NCBI GenBank assembly: GCA_963762075.1
Contig: CAVXJC010000004.1
Coordinates: forward strand, 124,001 to 188,000
Source of the DNA: JAOUEA01 sp963762075
GTDB lineage: Bacteria; Actinomycetota; UBA4738; HRBIN12
DNA: 64,000 nt
Direction: 5' to 3'
Shown here: piece after piece, positions 1-8,372 of the stretch
Position numbering within the stretch: position 1 is the stretch's first letter
Layout of the letters: each line of letters starts with the position of its first letter
Program-made: the position numbers and the translations under genes
Notes under the pieces: generated by a model
Database searches by the model: none
What the model saw: the letters and a program-made list of their open reading frames with translations, nothing else
What the model was told of the DNA's origin: nothing

Positions 1-239
1 TCCTCGCCGACGCCCACCTCCGACAAGAGCTGCGAGAAGCCAGCCTGATCTCGGAAGTCGCGCCCGACCTCGGTGTGCAGGTCGGTGGCCCAGTTCCATC
101 TCACAGCGCCGGCGATGTGGCCCTTGTCGTAGGCGGAGGTGTCTTCGTCGACCTCGATCACCCGTACGTTCGGATCGTTCAGGCGCTCCTCGAGCCAGTC
201 GGTGCTGACGAGCACCTCAGGGTTCGCGTAGTCGGTCAT
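1..239 (-). CDS. Thiosulfate/3-mercaptopyruvate sulfurtransferase (rhodanese), N-terminal part
   Basis: This gene runs off the left edge; only its first 79 or so codons are present, starting from an ATG at 239. The translation begins MTDYANPEVLVSTDWLEERL and continues with VRVIEVDEDTSAYDKGHIAGA, the usual start of the first rhodanese domain in two-domain sulfurtransferases (VSTDWL, then a V-I-E-V-D strand, then a GHI-GA motif). The family moves sulfane sulfur from thiosulfate or 3-mercaptopyruvate to cyanide or thiol acceptors. The catalytic Cys would lie in the second domain outside the window, so activity cannot be judged. A Fe-S related gene follows on the same strand. Family assignment is firm; the physiological donor is unknown. 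Confidence 0.85.
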   Translation of the reverse strand, partial: MTDYANPEVLVSTDWLEERLNDPNVRVIEVDEDTSAYDKGHIAGAVRWNWATDLHTEVGRDFRDQAGFSQLLSEVGVGE

Positions 240-369
240 CTCCGATCGCTCCTTCCCCTCGTCGAGCCCAGATCACGTCGGGCTCGAATCACACTGGTCC
301 GGTCGGATTTGCAGGTGCAATACCTATCGCATGCGCCGTCAGGCCGTCAAACGGAGTGGGGAGGAACGA

Positions 370-744
370 TCAGAAGATGCCGAGAGACGCCTTCGCCTCG
401 TCGGACATCATCTCTGGCGTCCACGGCGGCCGGATGACGAATTCGGGCCTGACCTCATCGACGCCGGGAACGCCGCGCAGGAACGAGCGCATCTGGTCCT
501 CGATCATTGGCCCGATCGGGCATCCCATGGTCGTGAGCGAGTACTGGATGTCGACGCCGCCATCGTCGTGGACCTGCACGTCGTAGACGAGACCGAGGTC
601 GACGATGTTCAAGCCGAGCTCGGGGTCGATGACGTTCTTCAGGGCTTGGAGTACCGCGTCGCGCGTATCACCCATGGGTGGTCCGGCGTCGTGCGGCGCC
701 TCGACGGCGTCGTTTCCTGTGTCGATCGCGATCTCTTCTTGCAT
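370..744 (-). CDS. MIP18/SufT-like (DUF59) iron-sulfur assembly protein
   Basis: The 124-residue product has the DUF59 fold signature: VIDPELGLNIVDLGLVYDV at about residues 38-56 and TTMGCPIGP at 71-79, with the conserved Cys at 75. Family members (SufT, PaaD-like, MIP18) help deliver or assemble Fe-S clusters on target proteins in the cytoplasm. The short acidic N-terminal tail of about 25 residues is not part of the domain, so a downstream start is possible. The gene lies just downstream of the partial sulfurtransferase on the same strand and is divergent from the response regulator that starts at 825. No other suf genes are visible, so a general cluster-maturation role is inferred from the family alone. 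Confidence 0.85.
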   Translation of the reverse strand: MQEEIAIDTGNDAVEAPHDAGPPMGDTRDAVLQALKNVIDPELGLNIVDLGLVYDVQVHDDGGVDIQYSLTTMGCPIGPMIEDQMRSFLRGVPGVDEVRPEFVIRPPWTPEMMSDEAKASLGIF

Positions 745-824
745 GCGCGCATCCTGTCTCGAGTCCGCCTATCCTGAACAGCGTACCCATACTTCCCCAT
801 TACGCGAAGGAGCCCGACCCGCCC

Positions 825-1478
825 ATGTCGCCCGAGTCGCCGATACGAGCGCTGATCGTCGACGACCACCCCGTCACCCGTGAAGGCCTGCGCACGGCGC
901 TGGAGCTCTCCGAAGAGATCGTGGTGGTCGTCGGCGAGGCTGCCAATGGCGAGGAGGCCGTCGATCGCGCTCGAGAGCTCACTCCCGACGTCGTCTTCAT
1001 GGACGTCCGGATGCCGGGCATGGACGGTATCGAGGCCACGAGACGCATCCGCCTGGCCGCGCCTGCCACCAAGGTCATCTTGATCACGATCGACGAGTCG
1101 CGCGGGGCGATCAGCGAGGCGATCCAGGCGGGAGTATCGGGCTACCTGTTGAAGGACGCGTCGCCCGACGCGCTCGTCGACGCCGCCCGCAACGCGGTCG
1201 AGGGGAACGCTGTGATCCACCCGCAGCTCACCAAGACGTTCATCGAAGAGGTTCGCCTCAGCGAGACCGAAGGTCCCAAGACGACCCCCCTGTCCAAACG
1301 TGAGCGCGAGATCCTGCAGAAGGTCGCCGACGGCTCCACGACCCGCCAGGTCGCGACGGAGCTCGGGATCTCGCCGCACACGGTGAAGACGCACCTGGAG
1401 CGCATCTTCGAGAAGCTCAGTGCCAACGACCGCGCGCAGGCGGTCGCGATCGCGATCCGCACCGGCATCGTGCACTGA
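825..1478 (+). CDS. NarL/FixJ-family response regulator
   Basis: The 217-residue product is a canonical two-domain regulator. The receiver (about 5-125) has the acidic pair in VDDHP, the phospho-acceptor Asp60 in FMDVRMPG, Thr89 and Lys110 in YLLKDAS. A LuxR-type helix-turn-helix occupies about 156-212 (LSKREREIL, then GISPHTVKTHL). It should bind DNA as a dimer when phosphorylated. The ATG at 825 is chosen because it begins the receiver and has GAAGGAG about 13 bases upstream; the frame is open further upstream but without homology. A histidine kinase follows 86 bases downstream on the same strand, so the two probably form a two-component pair. Its targets are not shown by the sequence. Confidence 0.93.
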   Translation: MSPESPIRALIVDDHPVTREGLRTALELSEEIVVVVGEAANGEEAVDRARELTPDVVFMDVRMPGMDGIEATRRIRLAAPATKVILITIDESRGAISEAIQAGVSGYLLKDASPDALVDAARNAVEGNAVIHPQLTKTFIEEVRLSETEGPKTTPLSKREREILQKVADGSTTRQVATELGISPHTVKTHLERIFEKLSANDRAQAVAIAIRTGIVH

Positions 1479-1564
1479 GGCGCCTCGGCCGCTGCGTGAG
1501 CGGTCGGAGACGTCGAGGAGCCGATTCCTCAACCGGCCGCGCACGTGGCCGATACCAACGGCAC

Positions 1565-2785
1565 ATGGTCCGTTCCGTGCTGCTCTGTGACACGCCCGGC
1601 GCGATCTCGGCGTTGCACGCCGTCACGCGGCGTCAGTCGGATCTCGTCATCGATGTCTCGACCGACGCCCTCCGCGCGCTCGAAGTCGCCGCACGCACAC
1701 GCCCCGACTTGGTGGTCTGCCGCCTCTCGATGGACGGGTTCGCAGAGACGGAGCTGCTCACCCGTTTCCAGGCGGCGTCACCGCGATCCTCGATCGTGGT
1801 CCGCCTCGGCGTGGACGACCTGGTCCGCGCCTCGAAGTCCCTCCGAGGTGGAGCCAGCGGCATCGTCGCCAACGACGACGACGCCGACACCGTGCTCGCG
1901 GTGATGCGCGCGGTCACCGGCTCCCTCGGCGACGAGAGCTCGGCCGGTGACCCCGCCGTCGTCTTCTCGCCCCGAGTTGCTTTGGAGCTCGGTGTGACCC
2001 TGGGGGATCGCCTCATCGAGGCAGATGTGCTCCGCCACGAGCTGGGCAGCCTTCGTGACAGGGTCTCGCAGGGAACATCGGCGAAGGCGGACTTCCTTTC
2101 GAACATCTCCCACGAGCTCCGCACCCCCGTGACCGTCGCCAAGGGCATCGCGTATGTGCTTCGGAATGCCGGCATCGGCGACGATGAGCGTGCGGAGTTC
2201 CTGGACACGCTGCAAGAGTCTCTCGACAAGCTGATGGGCATCATCGACAGGATCATCGCCATGTCCGAGCTGGAAGGCGGCACGTTCGCGTTGCAGTTGG
2301 CTGACATCGATGTCTCGAAGCTCGCGCACGCGGCGGTGACTGCCGCGCGCGAGCACCATCCCTCGATCAATATCGAGACATCGATCGCCCAACCGCTGCT
2401 CGCTGTGGCCGACCCTGAACGTCTCGGACACGTCATCGACGAGCTGCTCGACAATGCCTGCCGATACTCCCCGGTGGACGCGACGGTCGAGATCTCGGCT
2501 CGAGCGATGTCGGAGGGCATCGTGGTGAGCGTCACCGATCACGGTGATGGCCTCGACCGTACCGTGGCGAGTCGCTCGTTCGACGAGCCCTTCTCCACGG
2601 GGGAAGGTGTCTTGAGGAAGGAGAAGGCGGGTGTGGGAGTCGGGCTGCATCTGGCTCGTCAGCTCGTGATCGAGCACGGGGGCACGCTGTGGACCGATCC
2701 ACTTCCGGGAGGCGGTACCCGGGCAGCCTTCTGCATCCCCGTACCCAGCCGGAGCATGCCCGCGCTCCACGCCGACTCGGCCTGA
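1565..2785 (+). CDS. Sensor histidine kinase with N-terminal degenerate receiver
   Basis: From the ATG at 1565 the product has 406 residues. Residues 2-118 look like a receiver domain (VRSVLLCDT, RPDLVVCRLSMDG), but where the phospho-acceptor Asp is expected there is Arg (CRL), so it is probably a pseudo-receiver. A HisKA domain follows with His183 in SNISHELRTP, then HATPase_c with Asn298 (ELLDNACRYSP), the DHGDG box at 326-330 and GVGVGLHLA near 356. There is no signal peptide or membrane segment, so this should be a cytoplasmic kinase. It follows the NarL-type regulator and likely phosphorylates it. The frame is open to 1496, but those codons look like leader sequence. Confidence 0.9.
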   Translation: MVRSVLLCDTPGAISALHAVTRRQSDLVIDVSTDALRALEVAARTRPDLVVCRLSMDGFAETELLTRFQAASPRSSIVVRLGVDDLVRASKSLRGGASGIVANDDDADTVLAVMRAVTGSLGDESSAGDPAVVFSPRVALELGVTLGDRLIEADVLRHELGSLRDRVSQGTSAKADFLSNISHELRTPVTVAKGIAYVLRNAGIGDDERAEFLDTLQESLDKLMGIIDRIIAMSELEGGTFALQLADIDVSKLAHAAVTAAREHHPSINIETSIAQPLLAVADPERLGHVIDELLDNACRYSPVDATVEISARAMSEGIVVSVTDHGDGLDRTVASRSFDEPFSTGEGVLRKEKAGVGVGLHLARQLVIEHGGTLWTDPLPGGGTRAAFCIPVPSRSMPALHADSA

Positions 2786-2867
2786 GCCGAAGCCAGACGG
2801 CGGTCATCGCGCATGGCGCTGGCGCGTACGTCGCTCGTGGCCTATCCTCCTTCCCTAGAGAGGCAGC

Positions 2868-3572
2868 GTGCGGAGGATACTTCTAGGGGTCACCATCGCC
2901 CTCGTGGGCACCGGGTGCGTCGCACCTCGCACCACCGACCCTGCCGCGGTCGCCGCTCCCATCGAGATCTCCTCGGCGCCGAGCCCGTTCATGCAGGTGA
3001 CGGCCGGCCCGGTCACGGCGATCGTTCCCGATGGATGGGAAGCCCACCTCCCTGCCGGAGGCGCCTTCAGAGGCGGCTTCCTCGCGTCACCCCACCCGGA
3101 TCGATGGAGCCGCATGGACGGAGGCGTCGAGGGCATGTCGGCGACCTGGGTCGACGCAACGAGGGTAGGCATGCCATCGGACTTCTACTACCTGGCGGCG
3201 ACCGGCCCGTTGCTGTCGAGCTTGACCCATTCCCATCGCTGCAGCGCGGAACCCCGGCGGGTCTTCGTCGACCGGAGGCCGACCTTCTCGGGAAAGCTAC
3301 CCGCGCAGGGTGACTTCGTCGCTCGCGGTGAGGGCACGTGCACGGTGCGCGGGGTCTCGACCCGATGGGCGTATTTCGTGGCCGCGCCGGGCTACGGACC
3401 CGTGCACGAACTGGGCATCGCGGCCTCGGGGCTCTACGTGGTCGTTGCGGTGACACCCGAGAGCGAGCGGGCACCGTCGCTGTTGAACCGGCTCATCCGA
3501 CACACGTCATTCGGCGGCTCGTCCGTCAACGACCTCGTGGAAGCCGCAGCCGGCACGTTGACTGCGACGTAG
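2868..3572 (+). CDS. Predicted secreted lipoprotein of unknown function
   Basis: The 234-residue product starts at a GTG preceded by AGAGAGG. It begins MRRILLGVTIALVGTGCVAP, a short lipoprotein signal peptide with lipobox VGTGC and lipidation Cys17. The remainder has no domain I recognise: it contains mixed strands, Trp/Tyr-rich segments and two Cys residues (HRCSAEP and GTCTVRG, near 123 and 162) that could form a disulfide outside the cell. It follows the kinase on the same strand and converges with gcvT across a 36-base gap. The signal peptide and frame make it a real gene; function is not assigned. Confidence 0.8.
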   Translation: MRRILLGVTIALVGTGCVAPRTTDPAAVAAPIEISSAPSPFMQVTAGPVTAIVPDGWEAHLPAGGAFRGGFLASPHPDRWSRMDGGVEGMSATWVDATRVGMPSDFYYLAATGPLLSSLTHSHRCSAEPRRVFVDRRPTFSGKLPAQGDFVARGEGTCTVRGVSTRWAYFVAAPGYGPVHELGIAASGLYVVVAVTPESERAPSLLNRLIRHTSFGGSSVNDLVEAAAGTLTAT

Positions 3573-3608
3573 AGCGTCTCCGATCACAGGTCGATGTCTC
3601 GGTTCTGC

Positions 3609-4745
3609 TCACCGAGGATTCCGATCGACGAACGGAGGTCTGACCACATCGGCGGCACCTCGCCGGCCCCGGATGTCGACCTCGACGACATCGCCGACTG
3701 CTGCGGCATCAGCAGGCCATAGGTATGCCAGTCCGATCCCAGTCTGGAGCAATGGGGAGTAGGTGCCACTGGTCACCTCGCCGATGAGCTGGTCACCGAT
3801 GAACACCGGATGGTGCGCTCGGGGGATGTTCCGTCGCTCGTGCATGCGAAGGCCGAGCAGGCGGCTCGGCAGTCCCTCGTCGCGCTGACGCAGGAGGGCT
3901 GCCCGTCCGGAGAACTCGCCGTCGTCGAACGAGACCGCCCACGACAAGCCGGCTTCCAGCGCGGTCACCGACTCGAACAGATCCTGCCCGTACAAGGGGT
4001 AGCCCATCTCGAGGCGCAACACATCACGAGCGGCCAGCCCGCACGGCATGCCCCCGAACGGTTCCATCGCCTCGAACAGGTCCTCCCAGAGCGCGTGGGC
4101 CACGTCCTGGAACGTGAACAGCTCGAAACCGAGCTCGCCCGTGTAACCCGAACGGGTCACGATCACAGGCCGGCGCCTGTACTCGGACTCGACGCACTGC
4201 ATGAACGCGAGATCACCCGACCCGGGGAAGAGTTGCTGCATCACGTGCACCGACTCCGGCCCCTGCACGGCGAGGAAGCACCAGTCCTGGTGATACATGA
4301 GGTGGACACGGTCGTCGGCCGGCGTCTCCTCGAGCATCTGCAACACACGATGGGCGTTCGCGGCATTGGGCACGACGAAGTACCGCTGATCGTCGAGCCG
4401 GTACACGATCAGGTCCTCGATCACTCCCCCGCCCTGGTTCAGCACCAGGCTGTACAGGGCTTCGCCGATGGCGGCCCGCTCGAGGTCGTTGGTGATCACC
4501 AGTTGGAGCATCCCGAGCGCGCCCGGGCCGGTGACGTCGACCTTCCCGAGGTGCGTGAGATCGAAGAGACCGACCCGCTCACGGACCGCCTCGTGTTCCT
4601 TCAGAGCGCCCGCGTATTCGATCGGCATGCGCCACCCACCGAAGGGACCGAGCTTGGCACCGAGCGCTTCGTGCGTGTCCTCCAGCGGCGTGCGCATCAG
4701 GTCGGTCGAACCGTCCACGCGCGGCATCGTAGTCGCTACGGACAA
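3609..4745 (-). CDS. gcvT: Aminomethyltransferase (glycine cleavage T protein)
   Basis: The product (up to 378 residues) matches the T protein along its length: RTPLEDTHEALGAKLGPFGGWRMP near the N terminus, DLTHLGKVDVTGPGA, the NAAN segment around 125-128, and RSGYTGELGFELF and GLAARDVLRLEMGYPLYGQD in the folate-binding core, then the C-terminal GCV_T barrel. It transfers the aminomethyl group from lipoyl-H protein to tetrahydrofolate. No gcvH or gcvP is in the window, but lpd is divergent and only 22 bases away, and LipA and LipB are nearby. Such a short gap makes internal starts at 4727 or 4697 as likely as 4745; the conserved region begins right after the 4697 Met. Confidence 0.93.
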   Translation of the reverse strand: MSVATTMPRVDGSTDLMRTPLEDTHEALGAKLGPFGGWRMPIEYAGALKEHEAVRERVGLFDLTHLGKVDVTGPGALGMLQLVITNDLERAAIGEALYSLVLNQGGGVIEDLIVYRLDDQRYFVVPNAANAHRVLQMLEETPADDRVHLMYHQDWCFLAVQGPESVHVMQQLFPGSGDLAFMQCVESEYRRRPVIVTRSGYTGELGFELFTFQDVAHALWEDLFEAMEPFGGMPCGLAARDVLRLEMGYPLYGQDLFESVTALEAGLSWAVSFDDGEFSGRAALLRQRDEGLPSRLLGLRMHERRNIPRAHHPVFIGDQLIGEVTSGTYSPLLQTGIGLAYLWPADAAAVGDVVEVDIRGRRGAADVVRPPFVDRNPR

Positions 4746-4751
4746 GCCCGG

Positions 4752-4757
4752 TAGACT
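4752..4757 (+). promoter_or_regulatory. -10 box (TAGACT) of lpd, leaderless-type
   Basis: TAGACT lies 10 bases before the lpd ATG at 4768. With the usual 6-8 bases between the -10 box and the transcription start, the mRNA would start at or within a few bases of the ATG. No Shine-Dalgarno sequence is visible. Inferred by eye. Confidence 0.5.
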
Positions 4758-4767
4758 GGCTCATCGG

Positions 4768-6150
4768 ATGGGTGACTCCTACGACGTAGCCGTGATCGGG
4801 GGGGGAACGGCGGGCTACTCCGCCGCCCTGCGCGCAGCCCAGCTCGGGCTCAATGTGTGCCTCGTCGAACGCCACGACCGGCTCGGAGGCACATGCTTGC
4901 TCCGTGGCTGCATCCCCACGAAAGCGCTCCTGCAGTCGGCTGCGGTGATGGACGCCGTGAACCGGTCCGACGAATGGGGCATCAAGGCTTCGGGCGAACC
5001 CGACTGGTCGGCCGTGAAGGCGTTCGAGGATTCCGTCGTCGACAAGCTGGTCAAGGGCGTGACCGGCCTGGTCAAGGCACGGAAGATCGATGTCGTGCAC
5101 GGGACTGCGCGACTCGTACCGGGCGAGCCCAGCGTCGACGTCGACGGGCAGCGCATCACAGCGCGAGAGATCGTGATCGCGACCGGTTCGTCGCCGAAGA
5201 TGCTTCCCGGGGTTGAGCTCACCGACCGCATCATCACGAGCGACCAGGCGTTGTGGTACGAGCGCATCCCCGATTCCGCGATCGTGATCGGTGCGGGTGC
5301 CGTCGGGCTCGAGTTCGCCTCGCTCTACCGCTCGTTCGGCGCGGAAGTCACCGTGCTCGAGGCTCTCCCGCATCTTGCACCGCTCGAGGACGAGGATGTC
5401 TCGAAGGAGATCGCGCGGGCGTTCCGTAAGCGAGGCATCTCCACCGCCGTCGCCGCGAAGGTGCAGGAAGTCGTCGACACGGGCGAGCACGCCCGAGTCG
5501 TATATGACGCGGGCAAGGGCACCGCCGAGGTGACGGCCGACGTCTGCCTCGTCGCGACCGGCCGGGGACCCGTGACCGAGGGTCTCGGATTGTCCGAGGC
5601 AAGCGTCACGACCCTTGAGAAAGGCTTCGTGAACGTCGACGCCGAGCTGCGAACGAACGTCGACCACGTCTGGGCCATCGGCGATGTGGCGTCGACGCCT
5701 CTGCAGCTTGCGCACGTGGCCTTCACCGAGGGCTACGCAGTGGCCGAGCGCATCGCCGGGCTCGACCCTTCCGAGATCGACTACGTGAACATCCCGAAGG
5801 TCACGTACTGCACGCCCGAGATCGCAAGCGTCGGCCTGACCGAGTCCCAAGCGCGTGAACGAGGGCTCGATATCACCGTCGACACGGTGGATTTCCGTGG
5901 CATCGGCAAGGCCAACATGCTCGGCGAGGGTGGCTTCGTGAAGCTCGTCGCCGAGACCGACGGGCCCGTTCGCGGGGTCCATATGATCGGTCCGCACGTG
6001 ACCGACCTGATCGCCGAAGGCATGCTGATCGTCAACTGGGAAGCGATGCCTGCCGAAGTGGCGGCCATGATGCACCCGCATCCGTCCCTGTCCGAAGGCA
6101 TCGGCGAAGCGCATCTGGCGCTCGCCGGCAAACCTCTGCACACGCCCTAA
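4768..6150 (+). CDS. lpdA: Dihydrolipoyl dehydrogenase (E3)
   Basis: The 460-residue flavoprotein starts MGDSYDVAVIGGGTAGYSAA, an FAD-binding GxGxxG fold. The redox disulfide is Cys43/Cys48 in GGTCLLRGCIPTK. A second Rossmann motif (VIGAGAVGLEFASLY) binds NAD, WAIGDVAS is the second FAD motif, and the dimerisation domain ends with the catalytic HPHPSLSEG. E3 reoxidises dihydrolipoamide of 2-oxoacid dehydrogenases and of the glycine cleavage system. Here it directly precedes E1 alpha, E1 beta and E2, with 9 bases between its stop and the next start, so it is the E3 of that complex and probably also serves the divergent gcvT. It lacks an N-terminal lipoyl domain. Confidence 0.97.
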   Translation: MGDSYDVAVIGGGTAGYSAALRAAQLGLNVCLVERHDRLGGTCLLRGCIPTKALLQSAAVMDAVNRSDEWGIKASGEPDWSAVKAFEDSVVDKLVKGVTGLVKARKIDVVHGTARLVPGEPSVDVDGQRITAREIVIATGSSPKMLPGVELTDRIITSDQALWYERIPDSAIVIGAGAVGLEFASLYRSFGAEVTVLEALPHLAPLEDEDVSKEIARAFRKRGISTAVAAKVQEVVDTGEHARVVYDAGKGTAEVTADVCLVATGRGPVTEGLGLSEASVTTLEKGFVNVDAELRTNVDHVWAIGDVASTPLQLAHVAFTEGYAVAERIAGLDPSEIDYVNIPKVTYCTPEIASVGLTESQARERGLDITVDTVDFRGIGKANMLGEGGFVKLVAETDGPVRGVHMIGPHVTDLIAEGMLIVNWEAMPAEVAAMMHPHPSLSEGIGEAHLALAGKPLHTP

Positions 6151-6159
6151 GGAGCACGA

Positions 6160-7233
6160 GTGGCGACCGAGGTCGACCCGAGCGCCGCCCCCGCCGAGAC
6201 CTCCGGCGGCGGACGTCCGCTTCCCGACGACCAGCTCGTCGATCTGCTCCACATGCTGAAGCTGTGCCGCTACTTCGACGAGCGCATGGAAGCCCTTTAC
6301 CGTCAGGGGCGGCTTCCGGGGGCCATCTACTCGGGTCGCGGGCAGGAAGGCACTCATGTCGGCGTGGCATGGGCGCTTCGCGACGACGATTCCCTGTTCC
6401 CGACGCATCGCGACCTGTCCGCCCAGCTCGCGAAGGGCCTCGACCTCAAGAAGGTCATGGCGCAGTTCTGGGCGCGTATCGACGGCTATACACGAGGGCG
6501 TGACGGCAACAGCCACATCGGCGACTGGAGCGGCGCCAAGACGTTCACGGTCATGTCCCACCTGCCGATCGCGTACCCGGTCGCGGCCGGCGCTGCGCTC
6601 GCGTACAAGCTCAAGGGCGAGCCCAACGTGGCGCTCGCGATCTGCGGCGACGGGGCAACCTCGAACGGACGCTGGCACGAGTCGCTCAACACGTCGGCGA
6701 TCTTCCGCTTGCCGGTCGTCTGGGTCGTGAACAACAACCAGTTCGCGTATTCGGCGCCCAATCCGCTCGAGTTCCCGACCCCGACGATCGCCGAGCGCGC
6801 CGTCGCATACGGGATGCCGGGTGTGAGGGTCGACGGGGGCAACGTCCTCGAGGTCTTCGAGGCCACGCGCGACGCGGTCGAGCGGGCTCGGTCGGGCGAG
6901 GGCCCGTCGTTGATCGAGTCCGTGTCGCTGCGCTGGCGCGGACACGCGGGCCACGATCCGGCGAAGTACATGCCCGACGAGCTGCTGCAGGAGTTCATGG
7001 CCGACCACGATCCGGTGCGCAACCTCGAGGAGCTCCTCCTGAACGAGGGTGTCGTGACGAAGGACGACGTCGACGACATCACCAAGCGCGTCGAGGCCGA
7101 CTTCGAGCACGGGTACGAGTACGCGCTCGCATCACCGTTCCCCGAGCCCGGGGACGCGACGAAAGGCCTGTGGGTCGAGGACGGGTATTGGACGAGCGAA
7201 CCCGGCCGCGATGGCGGCACGGAGATCGGCTGA
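6160..7233 (+). CDS. 2-oxoacid dehydrogenase E1 component, alpha subunit
   Basis: The 357-residue product starts at GTG 6160. The thiamine diphosphate motif runs from GDG at 163-165 (ICGDGATSNGRWHESLN) to the NNN at 191-193. RDGNSHIGD and HRDLSAQLAKG are typical of the pyruvate/branched-chain E1 alpha family. With the beta subunit it decarboxylates a 2-oxoacid and reductively acylates lipoyl-E2. It sits between lpd and E1 beta in what looks like one operon (lpd, E1 alpha, E1 beta, E2, lipB). The sequence alone does not separate pyruvate from branched-chain oxoacids or acetoin as substrate, so I leave the symbol blank. Length and motifs are complete. Confidence 0.92.
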   Translation: MATEVDPSAAPAETSGGGRPLPDDQLVDLLHMLKLCRYFDERMEALYRQGRLPGAIYSGRGQEGTHVGVAWALRDDDSLFPTHRDLSAQLAKGLDLKKVMAQFWARIDGYTRGRDGNSHIGDWSGAKTFTVMSHLPIAYPVAAGAALAYKLKGEPNVALAICGDGATSNGRWHESLNTSAIFRLPVVWVVNNNQFAYSAPNPLEFPTPTIAERAVAYGMPGVRVDGGNVLEVFEATRDAVERARSGEGPSLIESVSLRWRGHAGHDPAKYMPDELLQEFMADHDPVRNLEELLLNEGVVTKDDVDDITKRVEADFEHGYEYALASPFPEPGDATKGLWVEDGYWTSEPGRDGGTEIG

Positions 7234-7297
7234 TGTCTCAGAAGACGGCACAATTCGAAGCCCGTGACGTCGCTATGAGTGGAGGGCACGTCAGGTG

Positions 7298-8344
7298 ATG
7301 GCGACGGCACAAGTCGAAGCAGGCGCGGCGGGGCATGGGGCTGAGCCGCGCGGCAAGCGTACGGACGACGGTCAGGCCACGTATCTGATCGCGATCGCCG
7401 AAGCGCTCTGGGAAGAGATGGAGCGCGACGAGCGCGTCTACATGCTCGGCGAGGACATCGGCGTGTACGGCGGCGCCTTCAAAGTGACGGAGGGCTTCCT
7501 CGATCGCTTCGGAGCCGAGCGCGTGATCGACACACCCATCGCCGAAGAGACGATCGTCGGCATGGCCGTCGGCTCCGCCATGGAGGGCCTGCGCCCGGTC
7601 GCGGAGTTCCAGTACGCCGACTTCATGTCGTCGGGCTTCGACGAGATCTCCACCGTGCTCGGCCGCTACCACTACCGCTCCGGCGTTCCGCTTCCGGTCG
7701 TGCTGCGCGGACCGTCGGGCGGCTACGTGCGGGCGTCGTCGTTCCACTCGGTGAACCCCGAACCGTGGTTCGCGTACGGCGGGGGCATCAAGATCGTGTG
7801 CCCATCCTTCCCTACCGATGCGAAGGGCTTGATGAAGTCGGCGGTGCGCGATGACAACCCAGTCATGTTCCTCGAGCACAAATGGATCTACCGTCGCATC
7901 AAGGAACAGGTCCCGACCGAGCCGGACTTCCTCGTACCGATCGGGAAGGCCGACGTGAAACGCGAGGGCACCGACGTCTCGATCGTCACGTACGGCGCGC
8001 TCGTCCACAAGTCGCTCGAGGCCGCGGAGAACCTGGCCGAGCGCGGCATCTCGTCCGAGGTCGTCGATCTTCGCACCGTGCATCCGATCGACGAGGAGAC
8101 GGTGCTCGGCTCGATCGAGAAGACTTCGCGGGCGCTCGTGGTCACCGAGTCCTACCGGTTCGTCGGCATCGGCGCCGAGGTCGGCGCAACCATCGCCGAG
8201 AAGGCGTTCGAACACCTCGACGCGCCGGTGACGCGGCTCGCTCCACCGAACATGCCCGTGCCCTTCTCCCCAACGCTCGAGGACGCGTTCCTGCCCCAGG
8301 TCGCCGATATCGAACGCGCGGTCGAGGAGCTGTCAGCCTGGTGA
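7298..8344 (+). CDS. 2-oxoacid dehydrogenase E1 component, beta subunit
   Basis: The 348-residue product has the transketolase pyrimidine domain (YMLGEDIGVYGGAFKVT, IDTPIAEETIVGMAVG, FQYADFM) followed by the C-terminal transketolase domain (VDLRTVHPIDEETV, GAEVGATIAE). It pairs with the E1 alpha encoded just upstream. GTG 7295 and ATG 7298 are both possible starts; I took the ATG. The 64 bases after the alpha stop contain no gene. An unusually long N-terminal extension of about 25 residues, rich in Ala/Gly, precedes the conserved domain. The complex it joins acts in the cytoplasm with E2 from the next gene and E3 from lpd. Confidence 0.93.
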   Translation: MATAQVEAGAAGHGAEPRGKRTDDGQATYLIAIAEALWEEMERDERVYMLGEDIGVYGGAFKVTEGFLDRFGAERVIDTPIAEETIVGMAVGSAMEGLRPVAEFQYADFMSSGFDEISTVLGRYHYRSGVPLPVVLRGPSGGYVRASSFHSVNPEPWFAYGGGIKIVCPSFPTDAKGLMKSAVRDDNPVMFLEHKWIYRRIKEQVPTEPDFLVPIGKADVKREGTDVSIVTYGALVHKSLEAAENLAERGISSEVVDLRTVHPIDEETVLGSIEKTSRALVVTESYRFVGIGAEVGATIAEKAFEHLDAPVTRLAPPNMPVPFSPTLEDAFLPQVADIERAVEELSAW

Positions 8345-8372
8345 GCTTCGCATCACACGAAGAGGGGAGCCG

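Noticed and set aside
4746..4767. A glycine riboswitch in front of gcvT.
   Set aside because: Only 22 bases separate gcvT from the divergent lpd, too short for a riboswitch.
4761..4775. A copy of the 17-base repeat at the lpd start (TCATCGGATGGGTGA).
   Set aside because: The spacing is two bases shorter and the left half is TCATCG instead of TCATCC. It overlaps the start codon and is outside the cluster.
4579..7110. A very long open frame on the minus strand opposite lpd and E1 alpha.
   Set aside because: Its translation is rich in His, Arg, Asp and Val, as expected from the antisense of GC-rich genes. It has no recognisable motif, and lpd and E1 alpha on the plus strand are beyond doubt.
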